Source of the DNA: Rosellinia necatrix
Taxonomy: Eukaryota > Ascomycota > Sordariomycetes > Xylariales > Xylariaceae
Assembly (NCBI GenBank): GCA_021209875.1
Contig: JAGYVD010000001.1
Span: 5,518,001 to 5,582,000 of the forward strand
DNA: 64,000 nucleotides
Direction: 5' to 3'
This document shows, one piece after another, positions 1-12,786 of the stretch. The notes beneath the pieces were generated by a model. The model made no database searches. It was given only the letters and a program-made list of their open reading frames with translations, and was not told the DNA's origin. The position numbers were made by a program, and so were the translations under genes. Each line of letters begins with the position of its first letter. The first letter of the stretch is position 1.

Positions 1-3000
1 TCCCCATACATAGTAGATATATGTCATGCCGCCGCGTAGGGTAGCTGTCGAGCTCCGGCTACTACCATGGTTCGCTCCGCAAGGCAATCCACGACATCGA
101 GGGTTACTAAACAAAATGCATGCGCCAACCACTCACTCTCCATACTACGTAATTCAATTCACGTCGCATTCGCGAACCCCACCTAGATCTTCTGATAGGA
201 CGATCTTCAACGGCACAGCGCAGCGCGCGGGCTTGGCCAAGATAGGCAAAAAGAGCGCCTTATTCGGCTACCATATAACGGTGGTAAATTCCGGTAGCGA
301 AAAGACGTTTAATCTAAAAGATACATTAAAATGGGAAGACAAAAGGTCGGGCTCCGAAGAGGATGGCCGTTTTCGGTGAATGATAGGCCCTTTCGTCACC
401 GAGTTCATCCTATTGGGAGGGAGAGGAGAGGCGGTCAAGGTTCGAGCCGGGGATTTACTTTTCAGCACGCCAGCCCTGTTCTGCCCTGTCGTTCCGTGCC
501 TCAGGCTGGCCTAGTGCTAAGTTGGCTTGTCAAACTCATAGAAATTCCCTGTGAGGCGTTCTATGTGGCAGGTAACGCTACATCAACACCCCCTGGTCAG
601 GCTACGCGCACTAGCTATTTCAAGCCTGACCAGGGCTGCATATAGTGCCATAGAAGGGTTTGGAGGGAGCCTTAAAAGTCACTATTCGGTAAGACGCCTC
701 GTGGCGATAAATCTGCCGTACCTAGCTGGAACTACGGTACGGAAAGCAATACTTTGGACATGTCCGCGGAAAGAGACCACCCGTATACAAGTACGCTCAC
801 AGTAACTAATAACTAGTTACTGGACATGGCGATACACCCTGCTACGGAATCATCTCCTGCCCCGGCTGTTTGTTTCCGGAAAGACCTGAGACGGCACGGC
901 CACCGGGAACACGAAGGCAACCTGCCTGTCTGCTCTGCCCCTGAACCCTTTTTTCGGTGTAACGCGCCACCTTTACACCACATTTCGATCCCTGTTTCCC
1001 ATCACTTCACATATTGCCTTCAACATACAGTGGTAGTTAGTGTACATGCATACTTTCATAGTACATTCAATGGATGTAAGTGCGGAGGGGTAAGCCGCGC
1101 GACCAAGACAAGGTTCGGGCGAGTAGCGGAGAGAGAGAGGCAAAGATGGTTGGTTCTGGTCAGATAGGTAGGTAGCAGTGTCAGTTACTTTTAGTTCGGC
1201 CGCGCAACCAAGCGAGCGGTAACACAGTCGCATCTCAAGCGGAACCCTTTTTTTTTTTTTTTCCCTCTTTAGTTACACTTTTTTTTTTTTCCTTTCGCCT
1301 TTCTACTTCCATTGTCCCTTCTTTTCGCCCCCTCTTAACCCCCCTCCCCAACCTTAACTTGCAGTATACGTGTATAGACACTACAGGTATGTGCATACGA
1401 ATGAGTATATATATAACTAACATAGGCACGCACGCAGTGTACATTTGTTGCTTGCTTGCCGCATCCGCGCCACCTCCGCCGCCTTTCATATCGCGCGCGC
1501 TAGCTGGCCAGCTAGTCTATCCCACGCCACACTACTAAATCACTGAGCTTATAAAGGGTTCAGCATGCAGTAGTGTACCGCGATACAGTGCTTTTCGTCT
1601 TCGATTGGCTGAGAGGGGCGGGGAGGAATGAGGAGGAGAAGGGAGGGAGAGGTATGGTAAGTAGTGTATTGTACTTTAGACTTTAGTTAGTTAACTACCT
1701 AGTGTAGCTTACAGCTCCCCCGCCAAGAATTCCACGGCTAGATAGGCTGCTGCGCTTGCTTGGGTAGGTTAGGGTAGCTGAAACGTGGGGCCGGCCCCCC
1801 GATTCAGGTCAATCTTTGTCACATGTTGCTTGTCTGATTGATGAGGCTAAGGTAAGATAGGATAGGGAAGTAGTGTATATGGGTTCAGTAAGCTCCAGTG
1901 GCCTTTGTTGACAATCGATTAATACACCACATAAAGGCGGCGGCGGAGAGAGAAAGAGAGAGAGAGAGAGATAGAGAGAGATGTAGATGAATCTAGACTA
2001 CGGGGCGTACTACTGCGTACTAAGGTTAGGTAACTTTATACCGAAGATGACGAAGAATCGTACTGTACCTATGGATCTACATCCCATACCGCTACACACA
2101 CACACACACACACACAACACCTCCACCACCAACGGAGTGGGCGAACGGTTATGTGGGGAGTGCAAGGCAGGTTCATCAATAAAAAAAATCAGGCCATCAC
2201 CGCCCGTTGTTCGAATACCTCAATACCTCACACTACTTACAACCCTCTACCCATGGCAGTACTCTCTTCAAGCCGAGTACTTATAACTCCATGTACTTCC
2301 ATACATACTCGAGCAAGGCGCCAGGCAAAAGTCAAGTAAGTATTTGTCATGGTTCATTCCGCCCCGAACCCGAAATATGAGATGGATCGATTGGGGCCAA
2401 TTTCAAGTCGTGTCGTATATAGTGTAAGAGTATACGGTACTTTTTTTTTTTTTTTTGGACGTCAGCTCAGCTCTTTCTCCATCGCTGCCATATTCGTACA
2501 TTGTTCAACACGCCTTGCGTCATGATAGCCTGCTTCGTGTGTGTATGTGTTATAGGAGTTTAGCTAGCCTCGGAGGAGTAAACTAATATAGTAGGTACGG
2601 CACGTAGGAGAAGGGCTGAAGGGTAGTCAGCTGTTAGACTACGCTGGCACTAGTACACTAAAGGCGGGTATGCGGTGGGATGCTATGCCGCAAGAAGCAT
2701 ATCCAGGGACTTGTCGTTAGTAACATCGGGAAAGGTTATGTAGGTTACGACAGGGCTACCGGGTAAGGATGTTGGTTACTGTGGGAATAGGCGTAACGCC
2801 GTCGCAGTGTAGTGGGCAGCGCGTACACAGTACTCGGTACTTTCTACATACCACGTATTTTAGTGTATAGCCAGAGCTATATCAGGGAGAGAGTGTATAT
2901 GAGTAGAGGGTCCCACCGGAGATTTGGCAATTACGGAGTCTTCCGCATCACTCACTCCCTCACCCCGTTATTAGTGATCAACGGGATTGACGATAGTCTA

Positions 3001-6000
3001 GGTTAGTCCGGGAATATCGAACCTTGATCGAACGTCGAGTTGGCGATACCCCAGCGGCGTGTGTATAACCGACCTCCTGCCTCCTCTGATCACCAACCAT
3101 GAGCGGCGCAGAGGAGCGGAGGGACTGAAGCGGGTGTCCTTCTCATCCAACCACCTCCGACTCGTGCAGCGGCCGCCCGCCGACCCCGGCCCCGACGTGC
3201 ACCCGTCCGCCCGGGGTGAGAGGGAGGAAGGCTATCGTGGCTTTTAGTTCGGTATGCGCGCGTGCGGTTGCCGAATGAAACATCCGAGTACAGGTACATC
3301 AGGCTCTTCGAAACCTGAGGCTTGTCTCGCCTTATTCTGCTGACACCAACAGCCCGCACTTATACGCCCACACGTGCACGTGTCATATGGCAGGAGTCCG
3401 CGAGGTTGGGTGCCGCTGCAGCAAGATATATCGACCATGCCGTCAGAGCTCCCGGGCATCAAGCCTCAGGATTGGATGCAGCATGATCTGGGGGTACACA
3501 AGCCTAGCCGAGGCTCGTAATGGCGTGGCGGCCGGGTTCCTACAGTTGGTTAGGTATATAAATATATGTAGAAGTGGCTTGCCTGTGATCTCCGAGCAAT
3601 CCCTTAGAGGCTCAGCTAATGAAGTACGTCATGAAGGAGCGGATTATCTGAATACCCGCGCCTCCAGTCTACGAATGCTGTCTCCCGCCAAGTAAACATG
3701 AACAGACACTCCCGTGGAAATCCCCATGTATGTAATCGAAATGCCGGGGTGCATGCCGTTCCTACGTAATCGGCTCCTGACAAGTGCTCCTAGGAACGTG
3801 GGTGGTGTGAAAAACGTTCACGTGAGGTGGATCTCCTCCCTTTTACGTGCATCGGGGGTAGTAGATACTGGTCTATCAGGGCAAATTAGCGAGGCACCCC
3901 ATGATACCCAAGATGTCGGTACCTGGAGACGTAATGCAGATGTGAATTCGGATATGGCCCCAAAAGCTCTATCTCCATTGACACAATCTCGCGTACGAAA
4001 CGAAACGAAACCTCCTGGATGTCCTAGAATGCGGCATGGGTCAAGGGCAAGACGTGTCTTGATCATCGTCGTCGGGTACCAAGCACAAGCTCCATTTGCA
4101 GACCAACCGCCTATGCAGGAAGGCGGCTATAGCGCCATCATCTAAAAGGAGGAGCAAAATGCGAGCGAAACAGCACAGGCCTAGACCTCAGGAATGCTGT
4201 CGTCAGCTCTTGGCGGTGATACTAGACCTTCCAGATAAGACGACGCTCAGGAATATCTAGAGCTCGGTAGATGGCTGTGCCTCGGGGTAGTCGCGGGTCA
4301 GCAGTCCTGAGTCCATTGCCAAACACGGCCCCGTATCCGTATCCCTCTGCGAGAGAGGTTCCTTCTGCTTCCGCGAACGCCATTCTCGGCGATATCGGTA
4401 ATGTAGGTCAGCCTTACGAGACGACCTTTGCTGTGGACCTCTGTGGTTTCGCGATATGCCGGCTAATCTAATCGAGATGGCCCAAAGAGTGATTGGTCCT
4501 CCACACTCGCCTCTTCTTACCTGAGTGCCGGCCAGATCACAATAGGGCCACCATTGGGTCGATGCTCTCCTCGGCCCATCATCGCCTAAGCCGAATATTT
4601 CCTTCCATATTAGGCTTCATTCCCTTTTTTAAAAAAAACCTTATCAGAAAATTCGACACCCGATGCAAACATACGGAAGAAATGATACACCAGAGGCAGC
4701 ATTAGCTGATGATGGCTTCCCGAGGATATCATTAACCGGTTCGGAAGCATCAGGGCTTTATGGATCCCGCATCAGTCACTCCCGTAGTCTCATTCCCGGG
4801 TAGATGGCGAGACTTACAGGAAGGTGTTTCCTTTTAGGGACGGTAGGGATTGATGGCGCCAGACCAGTGCGTAATAAACGGGGGCTTGTCCGTGCCAACT
4901 AAGCCGCGACGATGCAGATTAATGCGGGATGACGCCGAATCGAGGAGCAGGGAGCATGGCTCACATGACCGTGTATGTGACCGTCACACCATGTTCGGCG
5001 GTTCTAGGATATCTCATGCAACCAGCAGCCTGTCAAGAGATCTGTGAAAGGGGAAAGAGAGTCCTTCCGTGCGGTCCGAGCCACCCGGTACCGAAGTGAT
5101 AAAATTCGCGGACCGGCACTGCCAGTTGAGTTTAGTGAAGATTACTTGCCTAATAAGTATAGGGCTACCATCGTTGCCACCGACGGCTAGGGGAACCGCA
5201 CACGGTGTAAGCGGTATTCCGTCCTACCACCCAAGGGCGCCATCAGAGTCTGACCATGTCGCCGATCGGACTGGAACGAGATGCAATTGGAGAATTCGGT
5301 AAAAACAAACTTCACGGCGGCATGCAATTGGCATGTAGCCTTGCAAGCTTCTAAGATGATATCTACGAACGAAAGGTGTCAAACGGTTGCTAGGCGGCGC
5401 CGAACATAGTCGAGCCTTGCAGCGTAGCGCCGATCCTACAACCGGACCTACCCCGGCCGTCGTATCTGCCTTATATACCGGAGGCACCCCGGCTTAAATA
5501 GAGTGTAACGTTCCGTGTCACGTTCACTACGGCCGAGGTGAGCAGGTCGATCTTCGCACACGATGTGGAGAGGGGTATCGGGCCTCGGGGCGGCTATTGG
5601 GTAGATGGGGGGGGTAACCGGCAATCTGGAGTGTAGGAAGGAAGAAAAGCTTACCAAGCGCAGGGCTAGACGAATGAGCGACTGTGTTGCTAACGGATGG
5701 CTGGGCTGAGCTGAGAGCTGTGATACGATAATACCAATAGCCTTCTTGGATTCGCTTCTGGTGATGGATGTATTATACATACCCATGACATGGTATGGTT
5801 AGTGCGAGTTACTCCAGACCATGCAGCGATAGGCGCTGCATGTCGCTCTCCTGTTTCTTTTAACAAGAACGGAACATCCAATAGGATGGTTTTTGCCCCC
5901 ATTACCATGTTGGGTCCCATTGCGTTAGTAGCGAGGCGGCGCAGACATACCTGAGGTTACAGTGAATAACCGCGGATTTCAGCGCATTGTTTACGGATAT

Positions 6001-8157
6001 GAATTTGAGCAGAGAAGCCAATATTGTTGACAGGGGCAGATCCCGTTACCCCAACCCAGAGCAACTCCAGTCGCCCGTGCCGCGACAATATATCGACCAG
6101 CGTTAACATTCGCACAGGAAGTGGAACCCCTTTGGGCTTTATTTCCCCGGCTCTTTTAGGTATGAGCACCCGAAGAAACGAGCATGAAGTGAGCACGGGA
6201 AGTACCATGGCATGTATGATTCATTCGGAGGCCGACGCGCCCATGGTGTGTTCGCAAAGCGTTGAATTGATGGAAATCGTCTTACGGGATTAGGTGTGTA
6301 CGTATTAACGATGTCAGCACGGCCGTACAATGTACATAGTGTACCCTCCAGATCGGCTATTGCATGGGTTAGCGAGAGTGCGGGATGAGCCGGACCAATA
6401 TTCGTAGCGAGGCAAGCATTTCATTAGAAGTTAGGGGTGAGGTGGTTATCGCGATGGAGGAGGTATACACCCCGAAGGTTGTTAACCTGGGACGCAGTGC
6501 GATTGAGAATCACCATCTCTGATGAATAGTGGCATATAAGCGACAACCGGGTACGGCGCTATACGGCGCTATGCGCAAGAACTAAAGCAATCCATGGCCT
6601 GACAAAATACGAAGGAGCCGGGCTGGACCGAGTGGTCACCAACAAATTCGAACGGCCTCAATTAACCAGAAGGGAAGGCGGGGAGTGGATCGCTTCCAAG
6701 ATGATAGATGCAGATTCGCTGATTCGGTGGCTGGACATCCAAGAAATGGATAATAACCGGGCCCGTATTGGGATTGGCCAGGAGTGTATGATAAAGTCAC
6801 ATCCCATAAGGCTGATCATATGCTGGGGGGTCTGTTGGAAGGATTCGGCATTGGTGTGGTGCGGTACCTGTAAGTGATGTGTATATGTACTCGATATTCC
6901 TGACGAGTTAAGTACCTTTCTGAAGTGTCAGCCAGCAATACCACCTGGGCTTCCACTTGCCCTACACACCCACAACTCCCACTGTGAGCTGCACAGCGGA
7001 CTGGTGCCTAGCAATAGTGGGGAGTTCTGTATGGTACAAAGACCCAGAGCGCTGTAACATGTAGCCCTACATGGCGATGTGGCCTAGTCGGTCGAGGATG
7101 AGAGACAACAAGCACATGAGCCAATCTTTAGGAGATCCATTTGGCTCACCTGCATCTTATGACTCCGAGTACTTACAGTTCGGGGTTCCATAAGACCTTC
7201 CTGTGGTGGTTCGTTGAGTGCTGACGCAATGTAAGCGCTAGACTCGTTGAGGGGATAGATTCACTCGGTCTCTCTTGACGCAACATTGCTATGCGGCCAT
7301 CGGTTAAAGAAGGGGGGAGAGGGGTATATACGTGGTGTCTGGCGCGAAATCATGAGCGCTGTTCTGAGCCAGTGAACTCAAAACAAGGCGAGACTTTCTG
7401 GACGGAATTCACACACCCGATGCAAAGCTTGGAATGAGAGACGAAACAAAGCAGGAGGCGTCATTTTGAGTTGATTTGACCATGGAATGCACTGCGAGCA
7501 GAATGGATGCACGCCTTCAAAGCCCCGTGCCCTTGAGTCCCGTAGTCCGTTCCATCGGATCTAAAGTACCAGATTCATATAAGCGTGGGCGGACGTATAC
7601 CCAAGCAAAGAAAGTAGGTGTCCTCCAAGTTTTGGGTTTAGAAAAGATAGGGTATGCCGTAGTCAATTTCCGGAAAGAGTAACGCGGAAAGGAGGGTACC
7701 AGTTTCAACGGTGTTGACTCTCTCCCTGGGTCGATCGTCGTCTGTTCGGCGGGTAGGGTAGGGCGTGCCTCATCATTGAGGATTTCGGTAGGGAGACACG
7801 CACCACTACCAAGAACAACCAACGTATGGCGACTCAATATATATACTTGGCGGCATATCGAGAGCAGCTTAAAGCGTACTTTATGAAACAGGTATCCCGC
7901 TCTTACCAACGTATGAGAGCAAAGTATAGCAAGCACTGCTAACGCACACCATTGCAGTGCCGCATAGTTGCATCCAAGCAAGCACATCCGTAGATGTTGT
8001 AGCAAGGCCTTCGAGAACTAGGTCGTCTCGCTGTAATCGGTTCCGACAAGTGAGTGTCGGAAACCCACCAAGGTTACGAGAAAGGAAAGGCACACCTTCG
8101 AGGAATTCTTCTATAATTCGTCGACACCGGGCCACGGCAACGCCTCAATAGCCAAGG
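1..8157. other. Gene-poor stretch, no supported gene
   Basis: I find no recognisable coding region on either strand. Open frames are short (longest about 160 codons), overlap on both strands, resemble no family I know, and lack a splice-consistent continuation. The first 2.5 kb has the poly-T tracts, a GA-rich run near 1947-1980 and a CA run near 2095-2115 that are typical of fungal spacers. From about 2.7 to 8.1 kb the sequence is nearly featureless, of balanced base composition and without long homopolymers. It is not AT-rich, so it does not look like a RIP-mutated transposon, and no terminal repeats were seen. Decayed DNA or a lineage-specific gene beyond recognition remain possible. Confidence 0.5.
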
Positions 8158-8955
8158 TCAAGGGAGGTCCTTCGGAACAGAAGGGAAGAAGTTCGGGTTA
8201 TTTAAGCGCTCCCTATTCCGTTTTGCGATCTCGACCTGGCGCTTCCGATCTAGCCGCCGTTGATAGAAGGTCCTAACGTGCGTTAGCGCTGCCCGTTCAA
8301 AACATAGGAACGGCTTCTCAACCTCTGCAGAGCAAAAACGCGGGGCTCCTCATCGACATGCGGTTGACTCCTATCCTTCGACTGATCCTGCTAACCTCAT
8401 CAGTCGAGCCAGCTTGCTAGCAGATTTCATATGAAATACCTTGTCGTCAGAGATCGGGTCGCCCTTCTTTTCATCTTTACCCTCTGTCTTATCCTTATTA
8501 TCCTTATCCTTATCCTTATCATTGTCCTTTTCCTTGTCTTTCTCCTTCTCTTTCTCCTTCTCCTTCTCCTTCCCCTTCTCAGCTTCCTTCTCTTTCTTTT
8601 TTCGTTGCTTTTCCTCGTACTCCCTCTTCAGCTTTTCAACTTCTTCGTCCATCTCCCGCTTCTTCTTAGCAGCAATAGCATCGTGGTCAATGATAGGGGA
8701 GCAGAAGCCCCGGTCCGTGAGATGGGTTGGACACACGTAGAAGAAGTCCTGAGAAGAGGTGCATTAGAAGGAGGCACCCAACACATCCCGCATCATATAT
8801 CCTTCAGATGAGTGTATCCTTCAGATGGGCTCACGAGAACGGACCTGATTATCCGGGGTAATGAGAACACTAGTACTTGGCTTGAAGCATATCTCGCATC
8901 CCTTAGCGGAGGTATCGGCAACCTTGCGGTGATGCCATATATTGGGCACCGACAT
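8158..8955 (-). CDS. VFA1: Vps4-associated protein VFA1 (DUF1742 family), four exons
   Basis: Encodes a protein of about 200 aa of the VFA1/DUF1742 family, which in yeast binds the AAA-ATPase Vps4 that recycles ESCRT-III at endosomes. Exons read 8955-8845, 8748-8440, 8390-8323 and 8272-8158; their lengths (111, 309, 68, 115) sum to a whole number of codons and the ATG is at 8955. The N-terminus carries a zinc-binding pattern (CEIC about residues 20-23, then YVCPTHLTDRGFC in exon 2), followed by a long Lys/Glu/Asp helix (KEKEKEKDK-type repeats) and the family's C-terminal block (FYQRRLDRKRQ, then NPNFFPSVP). Intron 1 has an uncommon donor, GTCCGT; the other introns are 49 and 50 bp. No single open frame covers the gene, so it is easily missed: the largest frame shows only exon 2. 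It diverges from RTT106, with 714 bp between the two start codons. Confidence 0.93.
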
Positions 8956-9380
8956 GATTTATGTATACCAACAAGCTACAGAAAATTCATTGACATGTAA
9001 ATAAATTCCTAAGGGGCGCGGCTGTCGTTTTCCCCGGTGCCGTATAGCATTGGTAGTCGAATAGGGCCTCTGGTCGGCCCCTCTCAGAGACCATATTGGT
9101 GGATTGGTGGGGGGGTATTGGAGATGTAAGTGCCCGAGCAGGCGGGCTAGGGGCGGATTGGGAGCTGTGGCTTGCCAAATGGGGCCCTGTGGCTGATGAC
9201 AGACTAAATACGGTGCATTTAGGGTAGACCAGGTCCTCTATTTTACTCCAATCCAACCCCTATTGGGAGACAGAACAGCACCTCCCTGGTCTAGTAGCGA
9301 CATATAATAGGGACTGGTCCGTAGTGAAGAAAGGTAACCCGCAATACATGCACAGAAGGTACTTACTTACTTTAGTTATA

Positions 9381-9402
9381 CGTCACGTCACGTCACGTCG
9401 TC
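9381..9402. repeat. Four tandem CGTCA units
   Basis: The pentamer CGTCA is repeated directly, giving overlapping ACGTCA cores of the kind bound by bZIP (CREB/ATF-type) factors. It lies in the shared VFA1/RTT106 promoter region, about 270 bp upstream of the RTT106 start. Function is inferred from the motif only. Confidence 0.6.
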
Positions 9403-9483
9403 AAACCCCAAAACCCCCAAGGCTGAAGATCTTTCAGCCTCCCTGGTCCATTTCTTTATTTACTATGAACAATTAACGACGAC

Positions 9484-9534
9484 ATCCACAGCGACAACAT
9501 CCACAACGACAACATCCACAACAACAACATCCAC
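9484..9534. repeat. 15-bp tandem repeat, about 3.5 copies
   Basis: Units of the form CATCCACAACGACAA repeat with a few changes (AGC/AAC, GAC/AAC). It lies about 140-190 bp upstream of the RTT106 start and is probably in its 5' leader or core promoter. Confidence 0.8.
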
Positions 9535-9669
9535 GAGGGGCAACTATCGCGAAAGGCAACAGAAACACTGCCATATTATCAAGAGACCCAATTGCCTAAT
9601 ACCTACCTACCTCTCCCACCAGCATTTAGCCAGCTTCTTTATTGGTGTGGTGGTTATCCGAATACCACC

Positions 9670-11180
9670 ATGTCTCTAGGGCTCGATTCCCAGAAATTGA
9701 ATCTCATATTCCAATCGCGACCAGATATTGTAGAGGGCATTCAGGACGCTGCCGGTATGTGTGGCTCGAGCGCATGCGTGGATATAGACATGCGTAGAGC
9801 AGACATGCGTAGAGCAGACCAGCTGACATGGCCCAATAGATTCCCCTTCCCGCATAAAACTCTTCAACGACATTGTTGGCTTTGTGTACGAACAACTGAA
9901 CGATACCCGGTCCGACGAGCCCGCGCAGAAGCGTCGACGCGTCGACGTCGAGCCATCCCAGAATGGCCAGCAGCAGTCCGACGCAACACTTGTGAGCTCC
10001 GCCGATAGTGTGTCAAAGGAGGACGTCCTGCTCGAGATAAAAGACATCTCCGTCTCTATCCCCCAGCGAAAGAAGTTCGATTTATGTTTCACGGCCTCCC
10101 ATCTGTACGCACGTATCCCCGGAACAAAAGCCCCTGTCCCTGGCATAATATTCCCTTGGAAAAGTATAGGTACGTCTGCACGGGGGATACGCATAGAGAA
10201 ACAACACCCTCCATCGAGCCTACGATACTGCCTACGATACTGACACTATGGTTGCAGAATATGCTTTTTACCTACCAGTTCCGGAAAAGGCCCAGGTCCA
10301 ACATAATTATATCCTTCTCCCTCGAAACTCCTACTTCCCTTCCCAGGCCGCTCCTCCTACCCCTACCGATCCGCTAGTCTTCACTATACCGGCAACGGCA
10401 CCGAAACCGGGGGCCATTGGTGGTCCTAATGCCAGTGCAGCATCTGCTGTTTCGGACTCGTACTCTACATTATTTCATTGGGCGATCAACAAGTGTCTCC
10501 AAGCTGGAGGAAATCAGGTCAAGGTTGTGGCCGCGGATCCGTCCAAGTTTCATAGCGTCATGCGCCAACCTCACAGGCCAAGGGAACAAGCCGTGCATGT
10601 CAAGGCCTTCAGGGGCTCAAAAGACGGCTTCATTTTCTTTCTCGAAAATGGCATCTTCTGGGGCTTCAAGAAGCCCCTAATGTTCTTACCACTTGATCGC
10701 ATCGCGGCCGTCAGCTTCACTAATGTACTACAGCGGACTTTTAATATGGTAGTCGAGATATTTGTTGAAGGCGGGGATGGGGAAACCACTGATGAAATCG
10801 AGTTTGCTATGTTAGATCAAGCCGATTACGATGGCATCAACGAGAACTACATAGCCCGTCATAAGCTCCAAGATCGAAGCCTAGCAGATCAACGGAAAGC
10901 TAAACAAGAGTTAATTGAGAATAGTAAAGGCAAAAAGGGTGCTGGGAATGAAGAACAAGGCGCGGAGGGCGGGGCAGCAGGAGACGGCATGACGGAGCTA
11001 GAGCGAGCTCAACTAGAAGCCGAACAGCAGCTGCAGGATGAGGAAGATGAAGACGAAGAAGATTATGACCCCGGCTCAGAGGGGGAATCCGAGGGGTCAG
11101 GTTCAAGCTCCGACGAGGATGACGATGATGACGAAGATGCTGGTGAGGAAGATGACGACGGATCTGACGGTGACGAATGA
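9670..11180 (+). CDS. RTT106: Histone chaperone RTT106
   Basis: Encodes about 445 aa of the Rtt106 histone chaperone family, which binds H3-H4 acetylated at H3K56 and deposits it behind forks and at silent or histone-gene chromatin. Exons 9670-9754, 9840-10169 and 10258-11180 join in frame; introns are 85 and 88 bp. The start sits in a good context (accaccATG). The N-terminus resembles other fungal members ([13 protein letters not shown], then [13 protein letters not shown]) and is followed by a KRRR basic patch. The double PH-like core spans roughly residues 80-330 ([60 protein letters not shown]). The C-terminal 50 or so residues are almost entirely Asp/Glu/Ser, as expected for a histone-binding acidic tail. 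Nothing in it looks broken. Confidence 0.96.
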
Positions 11181-12786
11181 TTATGGAACCCAATGCTATT
11201 AACATGTGTGTATGATTCGACGGTGTAAAATCTTGTAGCATAGACTGCTTGTCTGTCTTGGAAGCGTCGGCCTTCAACCCGCGCCCTCGCGTCCAACTAA
11301 GAATATATAAGAGAGATACCCGTTATACCCGTTCTGTGCCTCAAAACTACGTCAGATGTTTTCACAGTCTCCGCCCTTGTCTAACAAATTCTACAAGACT
11401 TTACCATCGAGAAAATCATTAAATGCGTGTTGTGGTCTATAGGATGCTTTCGATATGCGATGCGTGTGTCGTCGAGGATTCGCTTTACTCGACAGAAATA
11501 GTAAAATATCCCATATATATGATAATTCATTAATTGATGACGGGCGATATTACTTAAAGGTAGAGAATGCCCTATTTGGGAGATGGAAAATGAAGTAGAA
11601 AGAACTGCCCCTTTCCTGATTCCGTTCACTGCCCGGTCCAGCCCGCTAAAATTGATAGCACTACATTCGGGTTGTATAAGGTGTACAGTCTAACGTTACA
11701 GTCCTACATATATATACCTAGTATAGTATGTTTATAAACGTTTACTAGGAGATGAGGTAACCGAGGACGAGGACAGCGACACATATTGATCAGCAAGTAA
11801 ATATCAATTAAAATATCTAACCCAGAAAAAATAGAACATAACCATTCAGCTCTTAACGTCAAAATACGCACATACATATTCCGAACCCCAATAACGCGTT
11901 ATATTTGCCACGATTGGTCTCATAATACCTCCGTGACTTCCAGAAAGATAATGCAGCTAGTAGTTGGTTATATAATTCCGTCTATAGGGACCGACTCGGC
12001 CAAATTACGCTCTTAATATATAGCAGCCACACATCTTCGTTCCTAGGAAGGACAGAGCACGCCACTTGTATGACATACTATCCCTCAGGCTCCCGAGATC
12101 CGAGGACACAGGATGACTTGAATTTTCGGGCATGTTTCCTCAAAAAATATCGTTTTTTAATGGAAATGTGTAATAGGTGGTACGTTGGAATACGTAATCC
12201 TACTTCGAATGATCACGAAATGGGCCAACGCCCCTGGATGATTAGAGTCTGTTCACTAGGCATCCTAAATCGTCCAACCCCTAAATCTCGATCATGCCTC
12301 AGGCTAGATATGTGTACTTCCAAATGGGGTTGCGATCCTGGACTTTACCATTCGGGCTCTCCGAATTCTAGCGTAATACCATGACCAAGCCTGGCTTCGC
12401 TGCTATAACTATTCGTCGATGAGTGTTTTCGAAGGGCTACATCTAACATTCAACATCTCACCATGTTACCTTACGTATTCCTTACCAAGGCGTGGAGTGA
12501 TTCAGTGAAACGAAGACTACATGTCTATCTAGATATCGTAGTACAAGAGCCGCAACTAATTACGATGATCATCCGAGTATGCCCTTTTCGGATATAGGTT
12601 ACAGTTACCATATGTAAGATTCATTGTATCTGTGTGATATGAGGTGGAACGCGATCGCCTTGTCTGCCAAGGAAAGCTGCTTTTAAAGAGACGCGTAGGG
12701 AGTTCGAAGAGAATGAGCGTTCCCCAGCGCTCTCATGGTATTGCCTCGGTTCCTATTATCTCTCGTTTCTATGCTCAAAATCTACC
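11181..12786. other. Intergenic, no gene seen
   Basis: This is 1.6 kb of AT-rich spacer holding the presumed RTT106 3' end and the promoter of the protease-like gene. The longest frame (12070-12384, plus) matches no family I recognise. Confidence 0.6.

Larger units (their letters stand above)
8956..9669. promoter_or_regulatory. Bidirectional spacer between VFA1 and RTT106
   Basis: Both genes start from this 714 bp spacer, so it must hold both promoters. It contains a tandem CGTCA array (9381-9402) and a 15-bp tandem repeat (9484-9534). No convincing gene is inside. Confidence 0.6.

Noticed and set aside
430..460. GGTTCGAGCC string resembling a tRNA B box
   Set aside because: It differs from the B-box consensus at the end, has no A box at the right distance and no acceptor-stem pairing.
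3714..4145. 143-codon frame as a gene
   Set aside because: No family resemblance, no splice continuation, and similar frames overlap it on the other strand.
6610..6660. CTGGACCGAGTGGTC resembling a tRNA-Ser/Leu A box with a TTCGAAC string downstream
   Set aside because: The two strings are only about 24 bases apart and flanking stems do not pair.
7517..8005. 162-codon minus-strand frame as a gene downstream of VFA1
   Set aside because: Hydrophobic N-terminus but no recognisable domain; overlaps other random frames; not supported by codon pattern.
8431..8811. Leu/Ile- and Ser/Phe-rich plus-strand frames
   Set aside because: They are antisense shadows of the Lys/Glu-rich exon 2 of VFA1.
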